From assembly GCF_004765805.1 (NCBI RefSeq), contig NZ_ML219773.1:1167395-1231394 (forward strand): a stretch of 64,000 nucleotides of DNA, written 5' to 3'. The DNA comes from Halorussus halobius (GTDB lineage: Archaea > Halobacteriota > Halobacteria > Halobacteriales > Haladaptataceae). Positions 29,929-38,117 of this stretch are shown one piece after another. The position numbers and the translations under genes are program-made. Each line of letters opens with the position of its first letter. Position 1 is the first letter of the stretch. The notes beneath the pieces were generated by a model. It was given only the letters and a program-made list of their open reading frames with translations, was not told the DNA's origin and made no database searches.

Positions 29929-32343
29929 ATGGGACAAGAGTGGCCGCTTCTGGGTCGAGTCAGAGGGAGCTACGCGCTGAAGCTCGCGTTCGCGCTGGTG
30001 GCGGTGATCGCGCTGACCGTCGCCGTCGGCGCGCTGGTGCAGGCCCAGACCGACGAGCAACTCCGGCAGGACGTCGAGGCCGAGCTGACGACGGTCTCCG
30101 AGTCCCAGTCCGGGACGCTCGACACGTGGCTGTCGAACGTGAAGCGCCAGAGCCGGCTGACGTCCGAGCATCCCGCCGTGACCGCGGGCGAGACGAACCG
30201 GACGCGAGAGCTGATGCGGGGGCTGATCGACCGCGACGGCGTCCCCGAGGGAGTGGTGGCGGTCCACTACTACGACGCCGACGAGCGAACCATCGTGACC
30301 AGCTCCAGCGACGAGTTCGTCGGCGTGAACCCGGCCCGCCAGAACATGCCGTTCGCGACTCAACCGCCGTCGTTCGACGGGCCGGACGAGGTGTACGTCT
30401 CCGAGCCGTTCCGGACGTCCACCACGGACTTCCCGGTCGTGGCGGTCATCTCGCCGGTGCCCGACGACCCCGACAGGCGCGTCGTCTACATGGTCAACAT
30501 CGAGGAGCGCACCCAGTCGCTGACCGGGACGGTCGAGGGCGGGTCGACGCTGGTCCTCGACTCGGCCGGGCGCTACCTCGTCCACTCGGACACCGACCAG
30601 TTGCTGACGACCCACGGAGAGGGCGCGGACGACCCCGTCGTCGAGCGGGGGCTCGCGGGCGAGTCCGGATTCCGGCAGGGCAGCGACGGGATGTTGCTGG
30701 CGTACGCGCCCGTCGAGGCCGCCGACTGGGTGGTCGTCGTCCGCGTGCCCGAGAGCCAGGCGTTCGCGCTCGGGGCGACCGTCACCTCGAACATCGTCGG
30801 GCTCATCCTGATATCGGTCGTCAGCCTCGCGCTCATCGGCGTCACGGTCGGAAGCAACACCGTGGTCGCGCTGCGCCAGCTCTCCAGACGCGCCGACAAC
30901 ATGGCGGGCGGCGACCTCGGCGTGAGGCTGGAGACCGACCGCACGGACGAGTTCGGGTCGCTGTACGACTCCTTCGCCCGGATGCGGGACTCGCTCCGCG
31001 ACCAGATACGCGAGGCCGAGCAGGCCCACGAGGAGTCCGAGCAGGCCCGCGAGGAAGCCGAGCGCGCCCGCGAGGAGGCCGAACGTCGCAGCGAGGAGGC
31101 CCGCCAGCTCTCCGAGCACCTCGAGGCCAAGGCCAGCCACTACGAGCAGGCGATGGACGCGGTCGCCGACGGCGACCTCACCGTCCGGGTCGACCCCGAG
31201 AGCCGGAGCGACGCGATGGTGGCCATCGGCGAGTCGCTCAACGACACGCTGGCGGAGATAGAGCGGACCGTCGCCAGCGTCAAGCGGTTCGCCGCGCACG
31301 TCTCGAACGCGGTCGCGGAGGTCGAGACCGCCGCCGAGGGCGCGATGGCGACCGGCGAGGAGGTCGACGGCTCGATGACCGAGATATCCGAGGGCGCGGC
31401 CCGCCAGACCGAGCGCCTCGGCGAGGTGCTCGACGAGATGAACACCCTCTCGGCGACCGCCGAGGAGATCGCCGCGACCGTCGACGACGTCGCGACCACC
31501 TCCGAGCAGGCGGCCCGCGAGGGCGAACTGGGCCGGGAGGCCGCCGAGGACGCGGTCGCCGAGCTCGACGCCATCGAGGCGGTGACCACGGAGACGGCGA
31601 CCCAAATCGAGGAGCTCGAGGAGGAGGTCGCCGCCATCGGCGAGGTGGTCGAGGTCATCTCGGACATCGCCGAGCAGACCAACATGCTCGCGCTCAACGC
31701 CTCCATCGAGGCCGCGCGCGCCGACGTCGACGGCGACGGGTTCGCGGTCGTCGCGGCCGAGGTCAAGGAGCTCGCCGAGGAGACCAAGGAGTCGGCGACC
31801 GAGATCGAGGACCGCATCGAGCGCGTCCAGTCGAAGACCGCCGAGTCGGTCGAGGGCGTGGCCGAGACGAGCGAGCGCGTCGACGCCGGCGTCGAGACGG
31901 TCGAGGGGGCCATCGAGTCGCTCGAAGACATCGCCGAGTACGTCGAGGAGACCGACGCGAGCATCGCGGAGATAAGCGACGCGACCGACGAGCAGGCGAC
32001 CTCTGCGACGGCCGTGGTCGACACGGTCGAGGACGTGGCCAACATCAGCGAGGAGACCACCAGCCGGGCCGGGACCGCCTCCGAGGCCACCGCGACCCAG
32101 ACCGAGCAGTTGGCCTCGGTGCAAGACGACGCCGGCGACCTCGCCGACCGCGCGGCCGAACTCGGCCGCCTGCTCGACGACTTCCGGGTCGCGCAGGGGG
32201 CCGGGCCGACCGACGAGCCCGACCCTGATTCCGATTCCGACCCCGACCCGGAATCCGATTCCGACGCCGGCCCTGACGCCGACTCCGACTTCGACTTCGG
32301 CTCTGGCTCCGACGCCGACTCTCGGGAGGTGAGCGACTCGTGA
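29929..32343 (+). CDS. htrII: Sensory rhodopsin II transducer HtrII with large extracellular sensor domain
   Basis: The 804-aa methyl-accepting transducer has TM1 at about residues 16-38 and TM2 at about 282-305, with about 240 extracellular residues between them that resemble a Cache-type ligand domain (VVYMVNIEERTQSLTG...DWVVVVRVPESQ). A HAMP region follows (about 306-360), then a Glu/Arg coiled coil, a second HAMP-like repeat (MDAVADGDLTVRVDPESRSD), and the signalling domain with the conserved tip EQTNMLALNASIEAARA. The C-terminal 45 residues are an Asp/Pro/Ser-rich acidic tail. Its TGA overlaps the sopII ATG. In Halobacterium, HtrII with a large outer domain senses serine as well as light, and this protein has the same layout. 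Confidence 0.9.
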   Translation: MGQEWPLLGRVRGSYALKLAFALVAVIALTVAVGALVQAQTDEQLRQDVEAELTTVSESQSGTLDTWLSNVKRQSRLTSEHPAVTAGETNRTRELMRGLIDRDGVPEGVVAVHYYDADERTIVTSSSDEFVGVNPARQNMPFATQPPSFDGPDEVYVSEPFRTSTTDFPVVAVISPVPDDPDRRVVYMVNIEERTQSLTGTVEGGSTLVLDSAGRYLVHSDTDQLLTTHGEGADDPVVERGLAGESGFRQGSDGMLLAYAPVEAADWVVVVRVPESQAFALGATVTSNIVGLILISVVSLALIGVTVGSNTVVALRQLSRRADNMAGGDLGVRLETDRTDEFGSLYDSFARMRDSLRDQIREAEQAHEESEQAREEAERAREEAERRSEEARQLSEHLEAKASHYEQAMDAVADGDLTVRVDPESRSDAMVAIGESLNDTLAEIERTVASVKRFAAHVSNAVAEVETAAEGAMATGEEVDGSMTEISEGAARQTERLGEVLDEMNTLSATAEEIAATVDDVATTSEQAAREGELGREAAEDAVAELDAIEAVTTETATQIEELEEEVAAIGEVVEVISDIAEQTNMLALNASIEAARADVDGDGFAVVAAEVKELAEETKESATEIEDRIERVQSKTAESVEGVAETSERVDAGVETVEGAIESLEDIAEYVEETDASIAEISDATDEQATSATAVVDTVEDVANISEETTSRAGTASEATATQTEQLASVQDDAGDLADRAAELGRLLDDFRVAQGAGPTDEPDPDSDSDPDPESDSDAGPDADSDFDFGSGSDADSREVSDS

Positions 32344-33047
32344 TGGACCTCACTGCGGCGTGGTTCTGGGTCGGTACCGTCGGGATGGCCGCGGGCACGC
32401 TGCTCCCGCTCGCTCGACTGGTCGTCCGGGACCGCCACCGACGCTACTACGCGGTGCTGGCGGCCGTGACCGGCGTGGCCACGCTGGCGTACCTCGCGAT
32501 GGCGCTCGGCCTCGGCGAGGTCACGAGCGCGAACGGCTCGCTGTTCGTCCCGCGGTACCTCGACTGGCTCGTGACGACGCCCCTGCTGGTGCTGTACCTC
32601 GGCCTGCTGTGTGAACCGAGCAAGCGGGTGTACGTCGCGCTCGTCGTCGTCGACGTGGCGGTCATCGGCTCGGGCGTCGTCGCGGGCCTGATTGCGCCGC
32701 CCGCGTCGTACGTCGCGTACCTGTTCGGCTGCGTCGCCTACCTCGGGCTGTTGTACCTGCTGTTGGTCGTGTTGCCCCGCCAGTCGAGCCTCGACGACGA
32801 CCGGGTCGCCGCCACGTTCACCAAGCTCCGGAACCTGACCGTAGTGCTGTGGACTCTCTACCCTGTCGTGTGGATTCTGGGCCCGCTGGGGGTCGGCCTG
32901 CTCCAGACCCAGACCGACGCCATGGTCGTCGCCTACCTCGACCTCATCAGCAAGGTCGGGTTCGTGGTGATGGCGGTCAACGGCACCGACGCGCTCGACG
33001 CGCTCGACGCCCAATCGGCGTCGGCCGGGCCGAGCCGGGCCGACTGA
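32343..33047 (+). CDS. sopII: Sensory rhodopsin II
   Basis: This 234-aa seven-helix retinal protein has the Schiff-base lysine Lys204 in DLISKVGF and the counterion Asp74 in RYLDWLVTTPLL. The bacteriorhodopsin proton-donor position (Asp96) is Tyr85 here, as expected for a slow-cycling sensor and not a pump. LRNLTVVLWTLYPVVWILGP matches sensory rhodopsin II, with Tyr173 in place. The residue before the lysine is Ser203 where the Natronomonas protein has Thr204. The start ATG overlaps the htrII stop (TGATG). I ignore the in-frame GTG three bases earlier. The pair mediates repellent phototaxis to blue-green light. Confidence 0.93.
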   Translation: MDLTAAWFWVGTVGMAAGTLLPLARLVVRDRHRRYYAVLAAVTGVATLAYLAMALGLGEVTSANGSLFVPRYLDWLVTTPLLVLYLGLLCEPSKRVYVALVVVDVAVIGSGVVAGLIAPPASYVAYLFGCVAYLGLLYLLLVVLPRQSSLDDDRVAATFTKLRNLTVVLWTLYPVVWILGPLGVGLLQTQTDAMVVAYLDLISKVGFVVMAVNGTDALDALDAQSASAGPSRAD

Positions 33048-33134
33048 GCCACCGACTCCTCGGTGGAACTGCCCGCATCGGAAACGCTCTTGTGGACCGC
33101 GTTCGACCGACCGCCAACGGAGTCGACTGTAACC

Positions 33135-33755
33135 GTGACCCGCCAGCTCTCGCCAGACGACGACCCGGCCGACTCGCCGACCGTCCGGGCGCTGGCTCAC
33201 GCCGGCACGCACGAGGAGCTGATTCTGGGTTCGCGAGCCTACTGCCGCGAGGCCGTCCGCGAGTACGACATCGACGTCGCGTTCTCGTCGGTCGAGTGGG
33301 AGGTCTCGACCCGCGCGAAGCGTCGGGCGGCCGCCGTCAAGCGCCCGAAGCTCCCCGACGCAGAGGTGGGCGAGCCGGTCGACTGGAACGGGGCGGCCGA
33401 CCGACTCGGCCGGTCGGTCCCGGAGCTCCGGACCTGCACGCTGTCGCTGACGTGGGCGGCCTACGAGTCGTTCGACGTGGGCGAGTGGACCGCGACGCTC
33501 CGCCACGAACTCGTCCACGTCGAGCAGTTCCAGCGCTACGGCACGACCGACCACGGACCCGAATTTCGGGAGCGCGCGGCGGCGGTCGACGCCACGGTGA
33601 AGTGTCCGCCGTTCGCCGACCCGAAGTACGTGCTGACCTGCGCGGCGTGTGGGCGCGTCGTCGGACGGCGCTACCGGGACTGCAAGCTGGTGCGCGAACA
33701 CGACCAGTACCGGTCGTCGTGTTGTGACGCGGGCGTGAAGTGTTCGCGGGAGTGA
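33135..33755 (+). CDS. SprT-like zinc metalloprotease
   Basis: This 206-aa SprT/Spartan-type protein has the active-site motif HELVHVEQ (HExxH) near residue 115, followed by HGPEFRERA with the third ligand histidine. The C-terminal zinc ribbon is CAAC...SSCC. Eukaryotic Spartan cleaves DNA-protein crosslinks. The haloarchaeal role is unproven. I chose the GTG at 33135 (MTRQLSPDDDP) because the upstream in-frame GTG at 33063 precedes GAAACGCTCTTGT, which looks like promoter DNA. It lies downstream of sopII with no obvious link. Confidence 0.8.
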   Translation: MTRQLSPDDDPADSPTVRALAHAGTHEELILGSRAYCREAVREYDIDVAFSSVEWEVSTRAKRRAAAVKRPKLPDAEVGEPVDWNGAADRLGRSVPELRTCTLSLTWAAYESFDVGEWTATLRHELVHVEQFQRYGTTDHGPEFRERAAAVDATVKCPPFADPKYVLTCAACGRVVGRRYRDCKLVREHDQYRSSCCDAGVKCSRE

Positions 33756-34046
33756 GGTTCGCGATTGCGGCGCTGTGCGGTCTCTCATCGGTCGAGACAG
33801 TAGCTTCGTGTCCGGTTCATTCTACGTCGAGAACGGGTCGAACTAGCTACTTCCGAGGCCTATGAGTGACCGCAACCGCGACCGCACCTCGTCCTCCCCA
33901 ACCGCTTGCGCTTCTCGCTCCCTGCGGTCGCTGTGATGCTCAGCCCTCGCGCGCGTTGCTCGCGCGCGCCGACCGCCACGCGAGAATCGAATACACGAAT
34001 ACGAGAATCAATACTCACGCCCGTCGGTCGTCATCCGGACCTCCCG
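33756..34046. repeat. Non-coding gap sharing a repeat family with 10.7-11.0 kb
   Basis: In this 291-base gap, CGATTGCGGCGCTGTGCGGT (33771-33790), the inverted repeat AGTAGCT (33799-33805)/AGCTACT (33845-33851) and CCGCAACCGCGACCGCACC (33870-33888) occur in the same order as related pieces at 10771-10985. The right part has GCGCGC runs (33950-33969). Open frames are low-complexity and not credible genes. Confidence 0.5.
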
Positions 34047-34754
34047 TCAGTAGTCCGCGCGAAGCCGGTGGTAGTCCAGTCGCAGATAGTGAACCAGCGT
34101 CCCGGTCAGCCCCGACGCGGCGATGCGCCGGGCCGAGGTCTCGACCAGCGCGTCCGGATGGTAGCCCGTCGCGTACTCGCGCCCCAGCTTCCGGCTGAAC
34201 GCGGTGTCCTCGTTGGGCACGTCCGGGAACCCGCCGACCGCGTGGTAGGCCTCGCGGTGGACGAACAGGTTGAACCCCGGCAGAATCGGGCGGCGAAGTC
34301 GCGGGAAGACGCGGTTGATGGTCGCCTCCATCACCGTCGCGCGGGCCGGGCCGACCAGCCGGCACCGCGAGGACGCCGCCGCGAGGCCTTCCGCGCGGGC
34401 GAACCCCAACATCGCGTCGAGGTAGTCGGCACGAACCGTGGTGTCGGCGTCCACGAACGCCAGCCAGTCGCCGCTCGCGCGCGCCGCGCCGCGATGGCGC
34501 GCGTCGGCGATGGCCGAGTGCCTGCGCCCGCCGTCCGCGAGGCCGGCGTCGGCGAAATCGGGATCGGGCTGGTCGACCAGCGTCGCGCCGTACTCGCGGG
34601 CGATCTCGGGCGTGGCGTCGTCGCTGTCGCCGTCGACGACCAGCACCTCGAACGCACGGTCGGTGCGCTGGCGGCGGAGGCTGTCGAGCGCGTCGGGGAG
34701 GTAGTCGGCCTCGTCTTTCGCCGGTACGACGAAGCTCACTGCTGGGTCGGCCAT
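34047..34754 (-). CDS. Glycosyltransferase family 2
   Basis: This 235-aa GT-A fold enzyme opens with VSFVVPAKDEADYLPDALDSL. It has VLVVDGDSDDATPEIA and the DxD metal/sugar-nucleotide site as FVDADTTVRADYL. The acceptor region has GFPDVPNEDTAFSRKLG, where the ED pair is the usual catalytic base motif. It has a near C-terminal amphipathic segment but no clear membrane helix. It probably adds a sugar to a lipid or glycan. The start is ATG 34752-34754. It lies at the left edge of the lower-GC island. Confidence 0.85.
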   Translation of the reverse strand: MADPAVSFVVPAKDEADYLPDALDSLRRQRTDRAFEVLVVDGDSDDATPEIAREYGATLVDQPDPDFADAGLADGGRRHSAIADARHRGAARASGDWLAFVDADTTVRADYLDAMLGFARAEGLAAASSRCRLVGPARATVMEATINRVFPRLRRPILPGFNLFVHREAYHAVGGFPDVPNEDTAFSRKLGREYATGYHPDALVETSARRIAASGLTGTLVHYLRLDYHRLRADY

Positions 34755-35077
34755 GGCTGGGCCCTCGGGGGTAGCCGGGGCGTCGCCCGCGAGGGGTAAG
34801 GGTCTTTTCGCCGGAGCGAGTAGGTCGGCGTGGCCGATGACGAGGCGGACGCTCCGAACTGGTCTCGGCAACCAGTGACGACGAGCCCTATGAGTGCCGA
34901 GGCCGACCATTATAGGACCGGCATTTGTCCTATAACTTCCAGAAATTCTTTTAGAGAGGTTCTAATCACTAAATATTGAACGGATATTCAATCTAACACG
35001 GGAAATAGAGAGCGTTTATTCAGTACAAAAATTTCACTACCAAGCTATCTGCATAAGTATTCGGTGTGGATCCGCAC
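34755..35077. other. Intergenic gap with abrupt drop in GC and inverted repeats
   Basis: In this 323-base gap the left 150 bases are GC-rich, and from about 34905 the DNA turns AT-rich. It holds TTATAGGAC/GTCCTATAA (34910-34918 and 34927-34935), a 9-bp inverted repeat, and ATTGAA/TTCAAT (34975-34980 and 34987-34992). No gene is seen. It marks the likely left edge of the acquired region. Confidence 0.5.
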
Positions 35078-36460
35078 TTACCGTACTGGAGGTTTGTCAT
35101 CTGTTAACTCGATATCAATAACGACCGTTCCCTCCACGCCAGCTTCCAATTCGTCGAGAGTCGGCTCTCTGTCACCACGAATCCGGATCCCTAAGCGGCG
35201 AGTAGCATCCGTTCCATGGCGGTCGATGAACTCCTTGATGTACTGGGTAGCGTCTTCGGGGTCAGGGTGCGGTGTGGCGATACCTTCTCTGTGCTGGCCC
35301 TGAACCTGCATCGACACCGGTTGACCACCCTTTAGATTCCGCCACCACGGACTCTGGGTGGTCACGATGAGGTGGCCGTTCTTCACCCAGTATCCGACGG
35401 GGGTGGTGTATTCCCTGCCAGTTTTCGATCCGGTGAACGTCAACAACATTATCGAGTCACTCACGAGTGGATGCAGGGGCGACCGCAACAGACGCGACAT
35501 CACCGGGTTGATAATCTTGTAGGCGATGTCGGGAACCGGCGGTCCGCGAGTTTCGACGTACCCACTCTCAACATCGTTCCCCGTCAGCGACTCATTCGGC
35601 TGGGAGTCGCCGCGAAAGTCATCTGCGTGGTCTTCAACGAACGCTCGCATCCCCCGAGGGCGTCGGCCAAGGAGTTTCCGGCTGTCGTCGGTCACACGGG
35701 CAGCTAATCCGAGCCGTGCAGTGGTGTAGATGCCACACATGAGTGCGATGAATCCGAATGGCTTCCCTCGACGGCGCATCCGTCGTCCGAACGCCAGCAG
35801 GGACGGATTTGGATATCTGATAGACCGATTTAGAACGTCGCTGAAGATGGTAGCGACCTCCTCATAGTCCAGTGCTTCGGGTCCCGTGAGGTCGTAGGCT
35901 CGATTCGCGTGGCCGGACTCGGTCAATACGATTGCTGCTGCTTCGCCGATGTCCCGCGCGTCCACGAAACTGGTCTTCCCATCCCCGGCTGGCACGAAAA
36001 TTTCGCCGTGTTCGACGATATCCGCGCGATGGACTTCGAGGAGGTTCTGCATGAAAAACGACGCTCGCAGCAACGTGTACTCCATATCTGTCGCCGTGAT
36101 TCGGTTCTCGATCCAGTGGTGAGGGACGAGGACGTTCTTCTCTGCACCGAGCGTCGAAAGGTAGGCGATACGGGCGACACCCACACGGTCCGCAGCCTCG
36201 ACAAACGATCCAATATCCGATTTATCCACGACCGGCGGTCGAACGAGGAAAATCCCATCGACATCTGTCAGCGCACGGCCCCAGGTTTCAGGCCTCGTGA
36301 AGTCGAACTCAATCACTTCTCCTGTATCCGCAATTTCGTTCGAGACAGTTTCGGGGTCACGAACCCCAATCCTGACGGCGACATCGCGGTCCGAAAGGGC
36401 GGAAACCACGTGCTGACCAATGGTTCCAGTTGCTCCGGTGACGAGTATCGACTCCGTCAC
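35078..36460 (-). CDS. Fusion of NmrA-type NAD(P)-binding protein and deazaflavin (F420)-type nitroreductase
   Basis: This 460-aa two-domain protein has an N-terminal half (about 1-290) that is an atypical short-chain dehydrogenase of the NmrA type, with ILVTGATGTIGQHVVSAL and YLSTLGAEKN. The C-terminal part (about 325-460) resembles the DDN/DUF385 split-barrel family: MLLTFTGSKTGREYTTPVGY, PWWRNLKGGQPVSMQVQG, VIDIELT. That family uses F420 in related proteins. The two activities are usually on separate proteins. It is the last gene of a three-gene operon and overlaps the upstream gene by 4 bases (ATGA). A redox or detoxification role is likely. Confidence 0.82.
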   Translation of the reverse strand: MTESILVTGATGTIGQHVVSALSDRDVAVRIGVRDPETVSNEIADTGEVIEFDFTRPETWGRALTDVDGIFLVRPPVVDKSDIGSFVEAADRVGVARIAYLSTLGAEKNVLVPHHWIENRITATDMEYTLLRASFFMQNLLEVHRADIVEHGEIFVPAGDGKTSFVDARDIGEAAAIVLTESGHANRAYDLTGPEALDYEEVATIFSDVLNRSIRYPNPSLLAFGRRMRRRGKPFGFIALMCGIYTTARLGLAARVTDDSRKLLGRRPRGMRAFVEDHADDFRGDSQPNESLTGNDVESGYVETRGPPVPDIAYKIINPVMSRLLRSPLHPLVSDSIMLLTFTGSKTGREYTTPVGYWVKNGHLIVTTQSPWWRNLKGGQPVSMQVQGQHREGIATPHPDPEDATQYIKEFIDRHGTDATRRLGIRIRGDREPTLDELEAGVEGTVVIDIELTDDKPPVR

Positions 36461-36870
36461 TGTTCGGCCCTCCAGGAGACGAGCACCCAGACCGATACCG
36501 CTGCGACGACTACGTGCATGACCATGAGGACGACGACGGCAAGCGGGGTCGCAGCTGGATCGATTGCGAGCAACGCAACGTCTGGGACGAACGAGAGGAG
36601 CAACACGCCAGCGGCCACCCGCACGAATATCCGATCAGCATCAGTCATGTACCGGCTGAGAAGCCAGTAGACGACTGTTGCCCCACCTGCACCGAGTGCC
36701 GACAGAAACGCAACGGGCGGGATAGTCAACGCGCGGAACGCTGGGGCGATACCGAGAGCGTCCACTCCAAGTACGAGTACCACGTTAGTGAGTACGGCGA
36801 CCACGACAGCGAGCCCGCCCCGCACCGGGACGGACGGTGACCGGGTCGTATTGTGTTCGGCGCTCGTCAT
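36457..36870 (-). CDS. Four-helix membrane protein (DUF6069-like)
   Basis: This 137-aa protein has four predicted transmembrane helices (GGLAVVVAVLTNVVLVLGV, VAFLSALGAGGATVVYWLL, VAAGVLLLSFVPDVALLAI, VVVLMVMHVVVAAVSVWVLV). This organisation and the PPVAF...RYM pattern match small membrane proteins of the DUF6069 type. The function is unknown. It sits between two NAD(P)-binding genes with 4-base overlaps on both sides, so it is firmly part of that operon. Confidence 0.75.
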   Translation of the reverse strand: MTSAEHNTTRSPSVPVRGGLAVVVAVLTNVVLVLGVDALGIAPAFRALTIPPVAFLSALGAGGATVVYWLLSRYMTDADRIFVRVAAGVLLLSFVPDVALLAIDPAATPLAVVVLMVMHVVVAAVSVWVLVSWRAEQ

Positions 36871-37523
36871 GCGTCTGCCACCTTCGGCATCTCGCGGACG
36901 TAGAGGTCGTTTTCGAGACAGTCGAGGATGAACTCAGCCACGTTCGCTCGTGCAGCGGTGTCACGCATACCTAGCGAGAGATCCGTCCCGTGCCGGAACT
37001 CGCCCGTATGGGCATCTTCGGTGAGACGTGGCCCCCGTACAACAGTCCATCGAGTGTTACTGTCTTTGACGAGTTCGACCTGATCACGGGCGTCTTCGAG
37101 GACTGACCGTGCGAGCAGTTTCAACAGTGTACCCATCAGCTGTCCGCCGAGACTCACCGATTCGCCTTCCTCGCGGACGCCCGCACCGACCAGCGTTACG
37201 AACCGCTCAACGCCGTGTTGGTTCATCGCCGCGAGCATGTGTCGGCCGGCCTCTGTCAGCAGGTCGTCTGGTCCTTCTGAACTCTGTGCGAGGACGCTGA
37301 CGACGGCATCGACGGGGTCGCCGTCACCAGCGATAGCGCGCTCGACACCCTCTCCAGTGTATGCGTCACCTTCGACGGTACTAACCCGGTCGTCATTCCG
37401 GACCGTAGACGGCAGCTTTGTGGCGTCCCGAACGAAGGCGATCACTTCGTGTCCGTGTTCGACCGCCTGTTCGACGAGTGGTTGGCCGGTTCGCCCAGTC
37501 GCACCGAATACGGCAATTTGCAT
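36867..37523 (-). CDS. NAD(P)H-binding NmrA/YwnB-like reductase
   Basis: This 218-aa atypical short-chain dehydrogenase opens with MQIAVFGATGRTGQPLVEQA and contains FVTLVGAGVREEG and WTVVRGPRLTED, typical of YwnB/BLVRB-like NAD(P)H-dependent proteins. It is the first gene of the three-gene operon and is preceded by a TATA-like TATATAC (about 37546-37552 on the minus strand) and an 18-bp palindrome. The start is ATG 37521-37523. It is divergent from the HxlR regulator that probably controls it. Confidence 0.83.
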   Translation of the reverse strand: MQIAVFGATGRTGQPLVEQAVEHGHEVIAFVRDATKLPSTVRNDDRVSTVEGDAYTGEGVERAIAGDGDPVDAVVSVLAQSSEGPDDLLTEAGRHMLAAMNQHGVERFVTLVGAGVREEGESVSLGGQLMGTLLKLLARSVLEDARDQVELVKDSNTRWTVVRGPRLTEDAHTGEFRHGTDLSLGMRDTAARANVAEFILDCLENDLYVREMPKVADA

Positions 37524-37558
37524 AGGCAGAATAGCACCTCGGAGAGTATATACTTGCA

Positions 37559-37576
37559 ACTTCGAAATTTCGAAGT
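37559..37576. promoter_or_regulatory. 18-bp perfect palindrome between reductase operon and HxlR gene
   Basis: ACTTCGAAATTTCGAAGT is its own reverse complement. It lies just upstream of the TATA element of the leftward operon and about 60 bases before the HxlR ATG. A related 10-bp palindrome sits before the ABC exporter gene (38075). It is a strong candidate binding site for the adjacent HxlR protein, whose family binds such dyads. Confidence 0.65.
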
Positions 37577-37639
37577 ATTGGGTTTTGAGGTGCGTACAAC
37601 CAAAGATACAAATTAGCAAGTGGCGATATTCAAACACCC

Positions 37640-38047
37640 ATGAACGGACCGAGCGATCAGCCGGACGTTCCTGATTTGAGCGCGGGGTTGTCCCGTGAGG
37701 AAGCGATTGCGCTTCGTGAATCGTTCGACCCCGAGGAACAGGAACGCATCAGCCACACGGTCGCAGAACTGCTCGACCTCCTCGGGAAGACTCACACGAT
37801 GGCGGTTCTGAGTGCGTTCGCGTTCGCCGAGGGACCACTCCGGTTCAGCGACCTCGAAACCGAACTCGATGTCGCGCCGAACACGCTCTCGACGCGATTA
37901 CAAGACTTGACAGACGCCGGGCTGCTCAACCGGGAGGCCTACGACGAAGTCCCGCCTCGAGTCGAATACACACCGACTGAGAAGGCCGAATCGCTGTTTC
38001 CCGTATTCGCCCACCTTCATCACTGGGCGATTGAGTACGATCTCTAA
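37640..38047 (+). CDS. HxlR-family transcriptional regulator
   Basis: This 135-aa winged-helix protein has LLGKTHTMAVLSAFAFAEGPLRFSDLE, then the recognition-helix region VAPNTLSTRLQDLTDAGLLNRE and the wing VPPRVEYTPTEKAESL, all typical of HxlR. About 40 extra residues precede the domain. Family members often respond to electrophiles or redox stress and control neighbouring reductases and exporters, which matches this setting: reductase operon to the left, ABC exporter to the right. The start is ATG 37640. Confidence 0.88.
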   Translation: MNGPSDQPDVPDLSAGLSREEAIALRESFDPEEQERISHTVAELLDLLGKTHTMAVLSAFAFAEGPLRFSDLETELDVAPNTLSTRLQDLTDAGLLNREAYDEVPPRVEYTPTEKAESLFPVFAHLHHWAIEYDL

Positions 38048-38074
38048 CTTCAACTTCTGTAGCAACACCTAGAC

Positions 38075-38084
38075 TTCGAAGTTG
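38075..38084. promoter_or_regulatory. TTCGAA palindrome upstream of ABC exporter
   Basis: ACTTCGAAGT is a perfect 10-bp palindrome with the same half-site as the 18-bp dyad at 37559. AACTTC (38049-38054) and CAACTTC (38053-38059) lie nearby. It is 34 bases from the exporter ATG, inside the presumed promoter, so repression by the HxlR protein is plausible. Confidence 0.55.
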
Positions 38085-38117
38085 AACGTACATTACTTCA
38101 TATCCAATAGTAAGGGT

